Below, piece after piece: positions 54,782 to 63,618 of a stretch of DNA of 64,000 bases. The notes under the pieces were generated by a model. That model was given only the letters and a program-made list of their open reading frames with translations, was not told where the DNA came from and ran no database searches. A program made the position numbers and the translations under genes. The DNA comes from Candidatus Nitrosotenuis aquarius (GTDB lineage: Archaea > Thermoproteota > Nitrososphaeria > Nitrososphaerales > Nitrosopumilaceae), in contig NZ_CP024808.1 of the NCBI RefSeq assembly GCF_002787055.1, positions 124,001-188,000 of the forward strand, in the 5' to 3' direction. Position 1 is the first letter of the stretch, and each line of letters opens with the position of its first letter.

Positions 54782-57700
54782 CTACTCTATCCAGATTCGG
54801 ATTTTTTGACCATCAATGTCGTCGTCTTTTGTTTGCGGGGCTGACTCAAAATCAACTGATTTTACCCGAACCAAAAAAGCCAAGTCCTTGGATTTTTCTT
54901 TAGCCATTTCTAGAGACTCTGAATCCAGGTCCAAAATGTGGGCGCAGCTCAAAACATCTGTTGGATTGTAGCCTTGCTCTTTGCGCAATGTCTGCAGTCT
55001 TCTTGCCAAATCCTTTACTAGTCCGCGAGCCATCATTTCGCGGTTTCTGGCAGTAGCTATGAACACAATTAGCGAGTCGCGCTGAGAATACGCATATCCG
55101 TCCTGGGCATCAAATGATATCACAAAGTCTTCTATGTCCAGCGTAATTTTGTCAGAGCCGACATCAAATGTATGGGACCTTGATTTGAGCAGGCTTGATA
55201 CGATTTCCTCTGGCTTTGTGCCTGCAAATGCAGACAATAATGCACCCATGTGTTGCTTTGCCTTGGGACCAATCTTCTTTCTGTCCATTTCCACTAGGGG
55301 TTTTACTGGAAGCTTCAAGTCTTGCATTTCAGCAATCAATTCTAGGCCTGTCCTGTTTTGCAGCTCTACTGTCCGAAATGACTCTACATTCATCTGTGAC
55401 AATAACAACTCCGATAGTGATTCCAGCTTTTGCTTTTGTCCAGGTGCGACACAAACGACTGCGTCTGTTAATGGCCATCGTCGCTTGAGCCTTGCCTTCA
55501 TTCTGGCAGCTGACGATACTGACACGGACTCTTTCATCAAATCAAATGATTCTTCAATGGTGTCGTTGATCAGATCTGTTTCCTGTGCAGGCCAGCTCTG
55601 CAGCAAAATGCTGTCTTTGCCAAACACTGCAAGATACAGGTATTCACTGGTGTAGGGGCAAAGTGGGTGGATCAGAACATCAAGTGTTTTGAGAATCTTG
55701 TGCAAAATTGCATAAATTGCAAATCGCCTGTCTGTCTTGGAATTATCCTCATCCCACAGCTCTGCCTTTGTGATTGGGATGTACACCTGGCTTAGCGAAT
55801 TTATGATAAAGTCTTCCAGTGTGCGAGCGGACTCGTGAAATTTGCAGGAATCATTGTTTTGTTGTACTGACTTGATGAGTCTTTGCAGCTTGGATAAAAT
55901 CCAAATGTCTGGCGAGCCCAGCAGGTTCTTTTGCTTTGCCTGCGATATTGTGTTGGTGTTATAGTCGAACTTGTCGTATTCACTGTTTTGCTTGTAATAC
56001 AGGTGAATGTGGTATAGCGTGTTTAGGATTTGGTATGGCCGCGACATGAGCTCATCCGTGCTGAAATTGATTGGCTCAATGGGACTTGACTTCCAGATGA
56101 AATAGAATCTAATCAAGTCCACTGGATATTTTGATAATAATTCTTTGCCGTCCATTACATTTCCGAGGCTTTTACTCATCTTGTTTCCATTTTTGTCTAG
56201 GACATGTCCCTGGAACAAGAAGGCAGAATATGGCGGTGTCGGCTTGTTGTTGAGAATCACGTTTTCAATTAACAATGTGTATGCCCAACCTCTTGTCTGG
56301 TCAATTCCCTCTGTTAGAAACGGCGCTGGAATTCCCTTGGAATATTCAGGATCTGATAATGATGAATATGGGGCAGAGCCACTATTGTGCCAGGTGTCTA
56401 GGACAAATTTTTCTCGCTCCATCTGGGCTCCACACTTTTTGCACTTTATTCCTATTCTATCGATCCATGGTCTGTGCAGCTCAAAGTTCGGTCCGTCTGG
56501 AAGGTCGGTTGCGACATCTAGGATCTCTTTTCTTGAGAACAGTCGCTCTACATGTCCGCACTTGCAGTTCCATATTGGCAGGGGGCAACCCCAGAATCTC
56601 TCACGGGAAATACACCATGGGTGTTTTTCTTTTATTATGCCTAGGAATCGGTTCTTTGGCTGATCAAAAAAGTATTCTACCTTTTCTGCTGCATCTATTG
56701 CCTTGTCATCTAGCTTGTCCAACATGTAGAAAAACTCGCGCCTTGCAAGCCACACAATTGGGTGGTGGGATCGCCAGCAAAGCGGATACTTGTGCTTTAT
56801 TCTACCTATTCTAACTAGGGCGCCTTTTGCCTTGATGTCTTCCACTATCGTCCTATCCGCATCGCGCACAAACATTGATGCGTATTTTCCGGCATCTGAC
56901 GTGAACTTGACCTCATCGTCAATTGGCGAGAAAACCGGAACTTTTCTTTTTTGCGCAATGTTGTAGTCTTCCTCTCCGTTTGCGGGAGCCAGGTGCACAA
57001 GACCGCTTCCAGTGCTTGGATCCACAAATTCTTCGGACACTGCAATGTGATAGTTGGGGTTTTTTGCAAGCTCGTCCAGCTTTGGAATCTCTGATAATAA
57101 CGGGTGGATGTACTTTTTGCCCTCAAAGCTTGCACCCTTTACTGTTTTGATTATTTGGTAATTTTCAATTTTGACTTCTTTTGCAAATTCTTCTAGTCTT
57201 TTTTCCCCTACGACCCAAGTTTCATTTTCTACTTTGACATAGTGATAGTTCTCTTCTGGGTTGAGGCCGACCATTGCATCAGTGACCAGAGTGAACGGCA
57301 TTGTGGTCCAGACAATCAAAAATACGTCCTCTGATTCCAGCTTGACTTTGTAATATAATGAAGGGTCTTGGACCATTTCATATCCCTGGTTTACCTCCTG
57401 GCTAGACAGTGCTGTCTGGCAGCTAGGACAGTATGCCACGATTCTGTATCCTTCTGTTAGTACGCCGATTTCATGCGCCTTTTTTAGAATCTGCCATTCC
57501 CGCTCGATGAACTCGTCCTTGTATGTCCAGTATGCGTTTTCTTGGTTAAACGACATGCCAAGGAGCTTGTCTACTTCGATCCATTTTTCGTTGTACTTGT
57601 GGACCAGCTTTTTGCATTCTGCTACCAGTTTTTCAATTCCAAATGACTTGAGGATCTCGGTTTTTCCACCTGTGATTCCAAGTTCTTTTTCTGCCTGCAG

Positions 57701-57973
57701 CTCCACTGGCAGTCCCTGAGTATCCCAGCCTGCATTGAATGTAATTTTGTGGCCTTGCAGTGTGTTGTAGCGATACCATAAATCCTTGATTATTCTGCCT
57801 CGAAGGTGTCCCGCATGGGGAATTCCGTTCATAGTTGGAGGACCTTCTATGAATACTAGGCTTTGGCCTTTTTTGGTTTGGTCTAGCATTTTTTGCAAAT
57901 CAAGACCAGACAAGTGTTCTCGGATCTGCTCTTCGATTTTTTTGGAATTGAATTCCTTGTCTAGTTGCAACAT
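54782..57973 (-). CDS. ileS: Isoleucyl-tRNA synthetase
   Basis: A 1063-residue class I synthetase charging tRNA-Ile. The HIGH motif is PHAGH (residues 52-56, GPPTMNGIPHAGHLRGR), and KMSKS is present near residue 600 (DKNGNKMSKSLGN). An editing (CP1) domain fills about 190-390, and the zinc-binding pairs CKCGH and CKKCG are inserted near 500-545. The length is normal. It starts at ATG (57973). Confidence 0.98.
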   Translation of the reverse strand: MLQLDKEFNSKKIEEQIREHLSGLDLQKMLDQTKKGQSLVFIEGPPTMNGIPHAGHLRGRIIKDLWYRYNTLQGHKITFNAGWDTQGLPVELQAEKELGITGGKTEILKSFGIEKLVAECKKLVHKYNEKWIEVDKLLGMSFNQENAYWTYKDEFIEREWQILKKAHEIGVLTEGYRIVAYCPSCQTALSSQEVNQGYEMVQDPSLYYKVKLESEDVFLIVWTTMPFTLVTDAMVGLNPEENYHYVKVENETWVVGEKRLEEFAKEVKIENYQIIKTVKGASFEGKKYIHPLLSEIPKLDELAKNPNYHIAVSEEFVDPSTGSGLVHLAPANGEEDYNIAQKRKVPVFSPIDDEVKFTSDAGKYASMFVRDADRTIVEDIKAKGALVRIGRIKHKYPLCWRSHHPIVWLARREFFYMLDKLDDKAIDAAEKVEYFFDQPKNRFLGIIKEKHPWCISRERFWGCPLPIWNCKCGHVERLFSRKEILDVATDLPDGPNFELHRPWIDRIGIKCKKCGAQMEREKFVLDTWHNSGSAPYSSLSDPEYSKGIPAPFLTEGIDQTRGWAYTLLIENVILNNKPTPPYSAFLFQGHVLDKNGNKMSKSLGNVMDGKELLSKYPVDLIRFYFIWKSSPIEPINFSTDELMSRPYQILNTLYHIHLYYKQNSEYDKFDYNTNTISQAKQKNLLGSPDIWILSKLQRLIKSVQQNNDSCKFHESARTLEDFIINSLSQVYIPITKAELWDEDNSKTDRRFAIYAILHKILKTLDVLIHPLCPYTSEYLYLAVFGKDSILLQSWPAQETDLINDTIEESFDLMKESVSVSSAARMKARLKRRWPLTDAVVCVAPGQKQKLESLSELLLSQMNVESFRTVELQNRTGLELIAEMQDLKLPVKPLVEMDRKKIGPKAKQHMGALLSAFAGTKPEEIVSSLLKSRSHTFDVGSDKITLDIEDFVISFDAQDGYAYSQRDSLIVFIATARNREMMARGLVKDLARRLQTLRKEQGYNPTDVLSCAHILDLDSESLEMAKEKSKDLAFLVRVKSVDFESAPQTKDDDIDGQKIRIWIE

Positions 57974-58029
57974 CGTACAAACTGTGATCTGATTTTATAA
58001 AGCAAGCTGGGTTTGATTGGAAACTGCGA

Positions 58030-58037
58030 TTATATAC
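58030..58037 (+). promoter_or_regulatory. TATA box of purD
   Basis: TTATATAC is centred 23-26 bases upstream of the paired TTG codons at 58056 and 58059. It lies inside the longer open frame from 58017, so that frame's first residues are not translated in a leaderless message. Confidence 0.55.
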
Positions 58038-58058
58038 GAGAATACAAGCTCGAGTTTG

Positions 58059-59324
58059 TTGGTTAATGTTTTGGTTGTCGGCTCTGGTGGCAGAGAACAC
58101 GCACTGGGATGGAAGCTGGCGCAATCAAAACAAGTCGACACGGTTTTCTTTGCACCTGGAAACGGAGGAACACAAAACAACATCCCAATCAATCCAGAAG
58201 AAATTGACAAGCTGATCGAGTTTGCAACAAACAATGACTGCTTTACTGTGGTAGGCCCTGAGGCGCCACTATCCAAGGGAATTGTGGATAAATTCACAGA
58301 AAACAACCTTGGAATATTTGGCCCAACAAAAGAGGCGGCACAGCTAGAATCCAGCAAAATCTGGGCAAAGCAATTCATGCAAAGAAATGGCATACCTACT
58401 GCACCATTTGGAATATTTGATGACGCAAAAGAAGCAAGACAATACGTAGAGTCCCTGAACTATCCTGTAGTCATAAAGGCGGACGGCCTTGCGGCAGGAA
58501 AAGGTGTAATTGTCTGTGATGGAAAGCAAGACGCGCTGACTGCAATAGACGAGATGCTAGTCAAAAACACCTTTGGCTCTGCTGGCGCAAGTATTGTAAT
58601 AGAAAAGAGAATTGACGGAATCGAAGCGTCATACATTGCATTGTGTGACGGCGTAACTGCAATACCTATGGCTACAAGCCAGGACCACAAGAGGATTTTT
58701 GATGATGACAAGGGCCCAAACACGGGAGGAATGGGTGCGTACTCGCCTACAGGCGTCATCACAGAAGAGTTGGCACAAAAAATCCAAAAAAACGTAATAG
58801 AAAAAACCATACGTGCCATGAAAAAGGAAGGAATTCCATTCAAGGGATTTTTGTATGCTGGAATAATGGTCAAAGACGGCGAGCTGTATGTTCTGGAGTA
58901 TAATGCAAGAATGGGCGACCCGGAATGCCAGCCGATAATGATGAGAATGGGCTCTGATTTGTACGAATACCTGCTTGCGTCATACCATGGTACACTTGGA
59001 CTGCTTCCGCAAATTACCTGGAAAAACCAGACAGCAGTATGTGTTGTACTGGCATCAAAGGGCTATCCTGATTCTTATCCAAAAAATGAAACGATTTTGG
59101 GCCTTGACTCTGTTAATGACAATAACACCATGGTGTTCCATGCCGGAACACGGCGCGAGGATGGCCAAGTACTGACAAATGGCGGGCGTGTCCTTGGGGT
59201 AACAGCACTTGGCACAACGCTAGAGTCGGCAATTGCAAATGCCTATCTGGCTGCACAGAAGATCCAGTGGCAAAGCAAGTACTGCAGAATGGATATTGGC
59301 AAAAAAGGCCTAGCCTTTCTCTGA
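58059..59324 (+). CDS. purD: Phosphoribosylamine-glycine ligase
   Basis: A 421-residue ATP-grasp enzyme that joins glycine to phosphoribosylamine in purine synthesis. The start motif VLVVGSGGREHALGWKLAQS, the ATP-grasp segment VIKADGLAAGKGVIVCDGK, the central SQDHKRIFDDDKGPNTGGMGAYSPT and LEYNARMGDPECQ are complete. I start at TTG 58059 (58056 possible) because a TATA box is 26 bases upstream and the family begins here; an open frame to 58017 adds nothing recognisable. Its end overlaps the convergent cycloligase gene by 15 bases. Confidence 0.96.
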   Translation: MVNVLVVGSGGREHALGWKLAQSKQVDTVFFAPGNGGTQNNIPINPEEIDKLIEFATNNDCFTVVGPEAPLSKGIVDKFTENNLGIFGPTKEAAQLESSKIWAKQFMQRNGIPTAPFGIFDDAKEARQYVESLNYPVVIKADGLAAGKGVIVCDGKQDALTAIDEMLVKNTFGSAGASIVIEKRIDGIEASYIALCDGVTAIPMATSQDHKRIFDDDKGPNTGGMGAYSPTGVITEELAQKIQKNVIEKTIRAMKKEGIPFKGFLYAGIMVKDGELYVLEYNARMGDPECQPIMMRMGSDLYEYLLASYHGTLGLLPQITWKNQTAVCVVLASKGYPDSYPKNETILGLDSVNDNNTMVFHAGTRREDGQVLTNGGRVLGVTALGTTLESAIANAYLAAQKIQWQSKYCRMDIGKKGLAFL

Positions 59325-59870
59325 GTGAATAATTTCATCCTCTGTTAGTATGATGTCTATTTTGACATCCGAATTTTCGTGTGGGATGTTTTTTGCAATG
59401 GACTTGGAGTATGCCAGTGCTATTGTTGGTGTTTTTTTGCCGGCAAGGAATCTATCGTAGAACCCCATTCCATATCCTAGCCTTTGGCCTGTCCTTGTCA
59501 TTGCGACTGCAGGAACTATGATCAGATCAAATCTGTCCACTGTTTTGCAATACTGCTTTGGCTCCATTATGCCAAATTCGCCTTTTTCCAAATCCTCGAA
59601 TTTTTCTACCTTGCAGAAAACCAGACTTTCCCCCTCTACGCGAGGAAGCGCAAGTGTCTTGCCGTGACTGAGAATCTCTTGCATTATTTCGTGCGTTTTG
59701 ACCTCACTTCCAGTAGAATGATAGCACGCAATGGTCTGCGCCTTTCTGTATTGCTCTATTTTGCCCAAGTTTTTTCTTATTTGCTTGCTTGCGATTTCTA
59801 TCCAGTCCGCTGAGAGCCAATCCCTTTTTTCTAGGAACTGCTTGCGGAGGTTTTCCTTAGTTTCTACCAT
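59310..59870 (-). CDS. 5-formyltetrahydrofolate cyclo-ligase
   Basis: A 186-residue enzyme that converts 5-formyl-THF to 5,10-methenyl-THF with ATP. The family motifs GEFGIMEPK and GQRLGYGMGFYDRFL (phosphate and folate loops) are intact. It overlaps the folD start by 14 bases, so the folate genes form one transcript. Its 3' end overlaps purD on the opposite strand. Confidence 0.92.
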   Translation of the reverse strand: MVETKENLRKQFLEKRDWLSADWIEIASKQIRKNLGKIEQYRKAQTIACYHSTGSEVKTHEIMQEILSHGKTLALPRVEGESLVFCKVEKFEDLEKGEFGIMEPKQYCKTVDRFDLIIVPAVAMTRTGQRLGYGMGFYDRFLAGKKTPTIALAYSKSIAKNIPHENSDVKIDIILTEDEIIHSEKG

Positions 59871-60714
59871 GACCTGCCGCAGTTATCGTGTTTTTTAATA
59901 GCATCGCAATAGTCATCGGACCAACTCCACCTGGAACCGGTGATGCAAAGGATGCCTTTTGGATTATTTTTTCAAAATCGCAATCGCCGACTAGCTTGCC
60001 ATCCAACCTACTGGTAGCAACATCAATTACTATTGCGCCGTCTTTTATCATCTCTGGCGTCAGCGTGAACTTTGTCCTATCACCAACACCTGTTATGACG
60101 ATGTCTGCATTTTTGCAAACATCTGCCAGGTTTTTTGTCTTTGAATGTGCTATTGTGACTGTGGCGTTTTTTTCTAGCAGCAAGTGAATTAGGGGCTTGC
60201 CGACCAAATTACTTCGATTAATGATCACGATGTTTTTTCCTTCTAACGGTATTGAATAATACCGAAATAACTCCATTATGCCAGACGGCGTACATGCCTT
60301 TAGTGCAGCCTTTTTCATTGTAAGAAGCCCTACATTTTGTGGTGTTAGGCCGTCCACATCCTTTGCAGGTAAAATCCTAGATGTTGTCTCAAATTCGTTG
60401 CACTGTGGAGGCAATGGCAATTGAACCAGTATGCCGTGGACCTCTGGGTCTTTGTTTAGGGTATCGACTAGCGAGTTTAGCTCCGCCTGTGTAATGGTGG
60501 ATGGCAGCTTGTGGTCCTTGGTCCTAATTCCCACTTCGGCGCATGCCTTTTGCTTGTTTTTCACATATGTGGCAGATGCTGGATTGTCGCCAACGAGAAC
60601 TGTTGCAAGACACGGCTCTATCCCATTGGATTTTAGGTCTTTTGCGTCCTTTTTGACCTGTTCCCGTACCGATGCAGAGACTACTAGTCCGTCTATTTTT
60701 GTGCCAGCCAACAA
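59857..60714 (-). CDS. folD: Bifunctional methylenetetrahydrofolate dehydrogenase/methenyltetrahydrofolate cyclohydrolase
   Basis: A 285-residue FolD. The catalytic Lys lies in SATYVKNKQKACAEVGI (VKxKxK), the segment HGILVQLPLPP marks the folate site, and the NADP fold NRSNLVGKPLIHLLLEKNATVT is present. PVPGGVGPMTIAML is the C-terminal signature. It supplies methenyl/10-formyl-THF for the purine genes nearby. It is the first gene of the operon with the cycloligase. Confidence 0.96.
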   Translation of the reverse strand: MLAGTKIDGLVVSASVREQVKKDAKDLKSNGIEPCLATVLVGDNPASATYVKNKQKACAEVGIRTKDHKLPSTITQAELNSLVDTLNKDPEVHGILVQLPLPPQCNEFETTSRILPAKDVDGLTPQNVGLLTMKKAALKACTPSGIMELFRYYSIPLEGKNIVIINRSNLVGKPLIHLLLEKNATVTIAHSKTKNLADVCKNADIVITGVGDRTKFTLTPEMIKDGAIVIDVATSRLDGKLVGDCDFEKIIQKASFASPVPGGVGPMTIAMLLKNTITAAGHGRN

Positions 60715-60752
60715 GGCATATCCGAAATAATTCTAATTTAACTTATCAAAAT

Positions 60753-60812
60753 TGACGAGAACGACAAATGGTGAAGCAACAGGGTTATCGTTAGGTAATA
60801 TCGTCCTCGTCA
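60753..60812. repeat. 12-bp imperfect inverted repeat upstream of htrA
   Basis: TGACGAGAACGA (60753-60764) and TCGTCCTCGTCA (60801-60812) pair with one mismatch around a 36-base loop. It lies before a TATA-like ATATTTAT (60832-60839) in the 253-base gap between folD and htrA. Confidence 0.5.
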
Positions 60813-60831
60813 CACAAAGTTTGCATCCGAA

Positions 60832-60839
60832 ATATTTAT
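60832..60839 (+). promoter_or_regulatory. TATA-like element with long leader before htrA
   Basis: ATATTTAT would start transcription near 60862, leaving about 105 bases before the htrA ATG. The segment can form GCTGG-AAAC-CCAGC (60877-60890), and AGAATT pairs with AATTCT further on. A long leader is unusual for this genome. Confidence 0.4.
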
Positions 60840-60967
60840 GCGCAGATTAACTTTGTTAACTCAGAATTATTAGCTGGAAACCCAGCCTCTGGCTCAATGG
60901 TTGAAATTAACAAATTCTACGTAATGATTATAGGCAATATGATAACTAGGAAACATCAAACGCAAAA

Positions 60968-62173
60968 ATGAATTCCCGTGAAAAAGTTCTAGTCTGCATA
61001 GTAGGAATACTTGTAGTGGCATTGTCTGTTGGGTTTGTCACAAACTTTGGAGAATCAAAGACAGTTCTGGTGCAAAGCCCCAAGCCAACCGCCCCTGTAC
61101 TTGACCAGCAAGAGCCAATCAGTGCGCCAAAACTAGAATATGCCGCAGTCTCTGACGCTCAAAACCAAAAAAGCCCGCTGACCGTATTGTTCAAAAAAGT
61201 AGAAAATTCAGTGGTACAAATAAATGCCAAGGTATCTACTGTTAACACTAATATCATAATTAACGGCTCGCCGCTTGAAAGCCAATCCTCAAGGCTTGGC
61301 TCTGGATTTGTCTATGACACACAAGGCCACATCATTACTAATAATCACGTAGTTTCCGGCGCACAAGAGGTGGATGTCAGATTCGTTGACGGAAACATCT
61401 ATTCTGCCAAGGTTATTGGAACGGATCCGTTCAACGATGTTGCAGTGTTGCAAATAACTGACGATTTCTCTGAAGAAACCCTAAACCCACTGCCTCTTGC
61501 AAACTCGGCAGAACTTGAAGTAGGTCAGCAAATAATCGCAATTGGTAATCCATTTGGCCTATCCAACACCATGACTACTGGTATAGTAAGCCAGGTCGGA
61601 AGGCTATTGCCAAACCGTGATGCTGGTTATTCAATTCCAAGTGTAATCCAAACCGATGCCGCAATCAATCCTGGCAATTCTGGCGGACCGATGCTGAATC
61701 TGGATGGCCAAGTAATCGGTATAAACACGGCAATCCAGTCTACTACTGGCGAGTTTTCAGGAATTGGCTTTGCAGTACCTTCTAATACTATCAAGCGTCT
61801 AGTTCCGGTCCTGATAGAAAAAGGAACCTACATTCATCCCTGGCTTGGTGTTTCTGGAACAAGCCTTACGCCAGACATTGCAAAGCTGATTGGACTGCCA
61901 AAGAACTATCACGGTGTATTTGTGACTACAGTGGTGCCAGACGGTCCGGCAGACGAGGCCGGAATCCAAGAGGCCACATACAATGCAAACCGCGAGCTAA
62001 AGGGCGGTGACGTAATTGTGGCACTGGATGGAAAAGTCGTGCGGGACATTGACGACCTTATCATATATCTAGCGGAAAACAAATCCGTGGGCGATACGGT
62101 GTCAGTTAAGATTAATCGTGCAGGGGAGTTGCTGGAAATCACGGCGACCCTTGCCGCAAGACCTGCAAATTAA
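60968..62173 (+). CDS. htrA: HtrA/DegP-family serine protease
   Basis: A 401-residue membrane-anchored protease and chaperone for envelope proteins. One N-terminal transmembrane helix (about 7-25) is followed by a trypsin-like domain with catalytic H127 (NNHVV), D157 (DPFNDVAVLQ) and S238 (NPGNSGGPM), and one PDZ domain (about 285-395) for substrate binding. All catalytic residues are intact. The protease domain should face the outside of the cell. A structured leader region precedes it. Confidence 0.95.
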   Translation: MNSREKVLVCIVGILVVALSVGFVTNFGESKTVLVQSPKPTAPVLDQQEPISAPKLEYAAVSDAQNQKSPLTVLFKKVENSVVQINAKVSTVNTNIIINGSPLESQSSRLGSGFVYDTQGHIITNNHVVSGAQEVDVRFVDGNIYSAKVIGTDPFNDVAVLQITDDFSEETLNPLPLANSAELEVGQQIIAIGNPFGLSNTMTTGIVSQVGRLLPNRDAGYSIPSVIQTDAAINPGNSGGPMLNLDGQVIGINTAIQSTTGEFSGIGFAVPSNTIKRLVPVLIEKGTYIHPWLGVSGTSLTPDIAKLIGLPKNYHGVFVTTVVPDGPADEAGIQEATYNANRELKGGDVIVALDGKVVRDIDDLIIYLAENKSVGDTVSVKINRAGELLEITATLAARPAN

Positions 62174-62180
62174 TTTAAAT
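62173..62180 (+). promoter_or_regulatory. TATA box of the 48-aa microprotein gene
   Basis: ATTTAAAT is centred 30 bases upstream of the ATG at 62206. Confidence 0.5.
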
Positions 62181-62205
62181 TCGAGATTTCTCTGATTTCA
62201 TTATT

Positions 62206-62352
62206 ATGAAAAAGGATGTCAATTCTATCGATAAGGCCGGATTCTCAAACAAGTTCTTCGAAGAGCTTGGAAAAGAGCATGACAAAGTTAACGAATTTGC
62301 AAATAAACAAAAACAACTAAGACAAAAACACAACCAGGCCAACCTAAAATAG
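62206..62352 (+). CDS. Charged microprotein, 48 aa
   Basis: A 48-residue basic helical protein, ATG to TAG (MKKDVNSIDKAGFSNKFFEE then KQKQLRQKHNQANLK). It has a well-placed TATA box and lies between htrA and the membrane protein at 62355, whose start follows 2 bases after its stop. It has no known motif. The promoter and tight spacing support a real gene that may share a transcript with the next one. Confidence 0.58.
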   Translation: MKKDVNSIDKAGFSNKFFEELGKEHDKVNEFANKQKQLRQKHNQANLK

Positions 62353-62354
62353 TC

Positions 62355-63293
62355 TTGATTGCGCATTTTCTTGCCATAATTGGAATTCTTGTGCTGGCAG
62401 GAACTATAGTTTCTGTCGACGCGGCAACCATAAAGCAAACAATGGATGGGGCAATGGATGTTACACTGGAATATCCTGACTCTGTCATTGCTGGGCGCGA
62501 CTTTGCAGTCTCTATATTTGTTCAAAACAACGGCTGGGAGGACAAACAAAACGTCCAGTTTACAGTAGAGTCACAAAGCCAGTCTATTTTGGCAAAAAAC
62601 CAGACCATTTCCATTGAGCGCCTCTCAAAGAGCGGCTCTTTTGGAGGAACACTAGAGTTTAGCACCACATTGGAGTCTGAGCTTGGCACGCATTATCTGA
62701 ATGGCTTGTATTCGCATGTGCTGCTCTCCAATAACGAAACACCGCAACCGGAATTCCAAAAAAACATCGCAATCCCAATTTTGATCAAGGCGGCACCGGA
62801 AATCCAGCTAAACACCGTAACCCCAACAAGCATATTTCCAAACGCTGAATTTCCATTTGACATAGAAATAACATCACAGGATGTACTTATTCGAGATGTT
62901 GCAGTCCAGATAATTGCGCCTTCCGATGTGAGCATTCGAGGGCAGACATCATACACATATTCCGTTATACAAAAAGACACTCCTATATTCATTCGAACCC
63001 AGGTGATTACAGACCCAAAAGATGTAACATCAGAGCACAAGATCCCGTTTGAGGTAGTAGTGTCATACACTGACGACTCTGGCGAGGACAAAACCACATC
63101 AAAAACAGTCTCGCTTTTGCTTAGGCCTAGAACCTTTATGGAATTTACGACCGACGGGGGACTCTGGCTTGGCGGATTCTTTTTGGCGCCATATGTGAGC
63201 ATTGGTACCATAGTTGGCATTCCAGCAGGTGCACTGTTCTCATTGTTTATTCACAGATTGCAAAAAAGAAAAAAATCCAGGAAAAAAAAGTAA
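62355..63293 (+). CDS. Exported beta-sandwich protein anchored in the membrane, 312 aa
   Basis: A 312-residue envelope protein. An N-terminal signal (FLAIIGILVLAGTIVSVDAA) is followed by two immunoglobulin/CARDB-like beta domains (about 30-130 and 145-255) with conserved-looking FxVxV and NxG patterns. A C-terminal helix (FFLAPYVSIGTIVGIPAGALFSLFI) and a very basic tail (HRLQKRKKSRKKK) come last. It could be a surface or S-layer-linked protein. It starts at TTG 2 bases after the microprotein gene. Confidence 0.7.
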   Translation: MIAHFLAIIGILVLAGTIVSVDAATIKQTMDGAMDVTLEYPDSVIAGRDFAVSIFVQNNGWEDKQNVQFTVESQSQSILAKNQTISIERLSKSGSFGGTLEFSTTLESELGTHYLNGLYSHVLLSNNETPQPEFQKNIAIPILIKAAPEIQLNTVTPTSIFPNAEFPFDIEITSQDVLIRDVAVQIIAPSDVSIRGQTSYTYSVIQKDTPIFIRTQVITDPKDVTSEHKIPFEVVVSYTDDSGEDKTTSKTVSLLLRPRTFMEFTTDGGLWLGGFFLAPYVSIGTIVGIPAGALFSLFIHRLQKRKKSRKKK

Positions 63294-63297
63294 TATC

Positions 63298-63618
63298 ATG
63301 AAAATAGAGTTTGACGTAAAAAAATACATTGAGGAGATAAAAAACTCGGACGAATACTTCCACACATTTATCAACAGAGAAAACATTGCGGCGGGCGTCT
63401 TGGTACTCGAACCAGGAGAGGAAGACACGCAGACCCCACACGAGGCAGACGAGCTGTACTATATTATCAAGGGTGATGGGTTTTTACAAATAAACAAAAA
63501 AGACTATGCTGTCTCAGACGGCCTTGCATATTATGTGCAAAAAAACATACCACACAAGTTCCATGGCAACAAAAAACAACTGATTGCCTTGTATTTTTTT
63601 AGCGGCCCTGATTCCTAG
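63298..63618 (+). CDS. Cupin-domain protein, 106 aa
   Basis: A 106-residue single cupin. The motifs PHEADELYYIIKGDGFLQ (H48 and E52 as metal-ligand candidates) and VQKNIPHKFHG (H86) suggest a metal-binding barrel. The open frame extends to 63214, but the ATG at 63298 is preferred because it starts after the membrane gene. The activity is unknown. Its end overlaps the convergent purN by 20 bases. Confidence 0.82.
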   Translation: MKIEFDVKKYIEEIKNSDEYFHTFINRENIAAGVLVLEPGEEDTQTPHEADELYYIIKGDGFLQINKKDYAVSDGLAYYVQKNIPHKFHGNKKQLIALYFFSGPDS

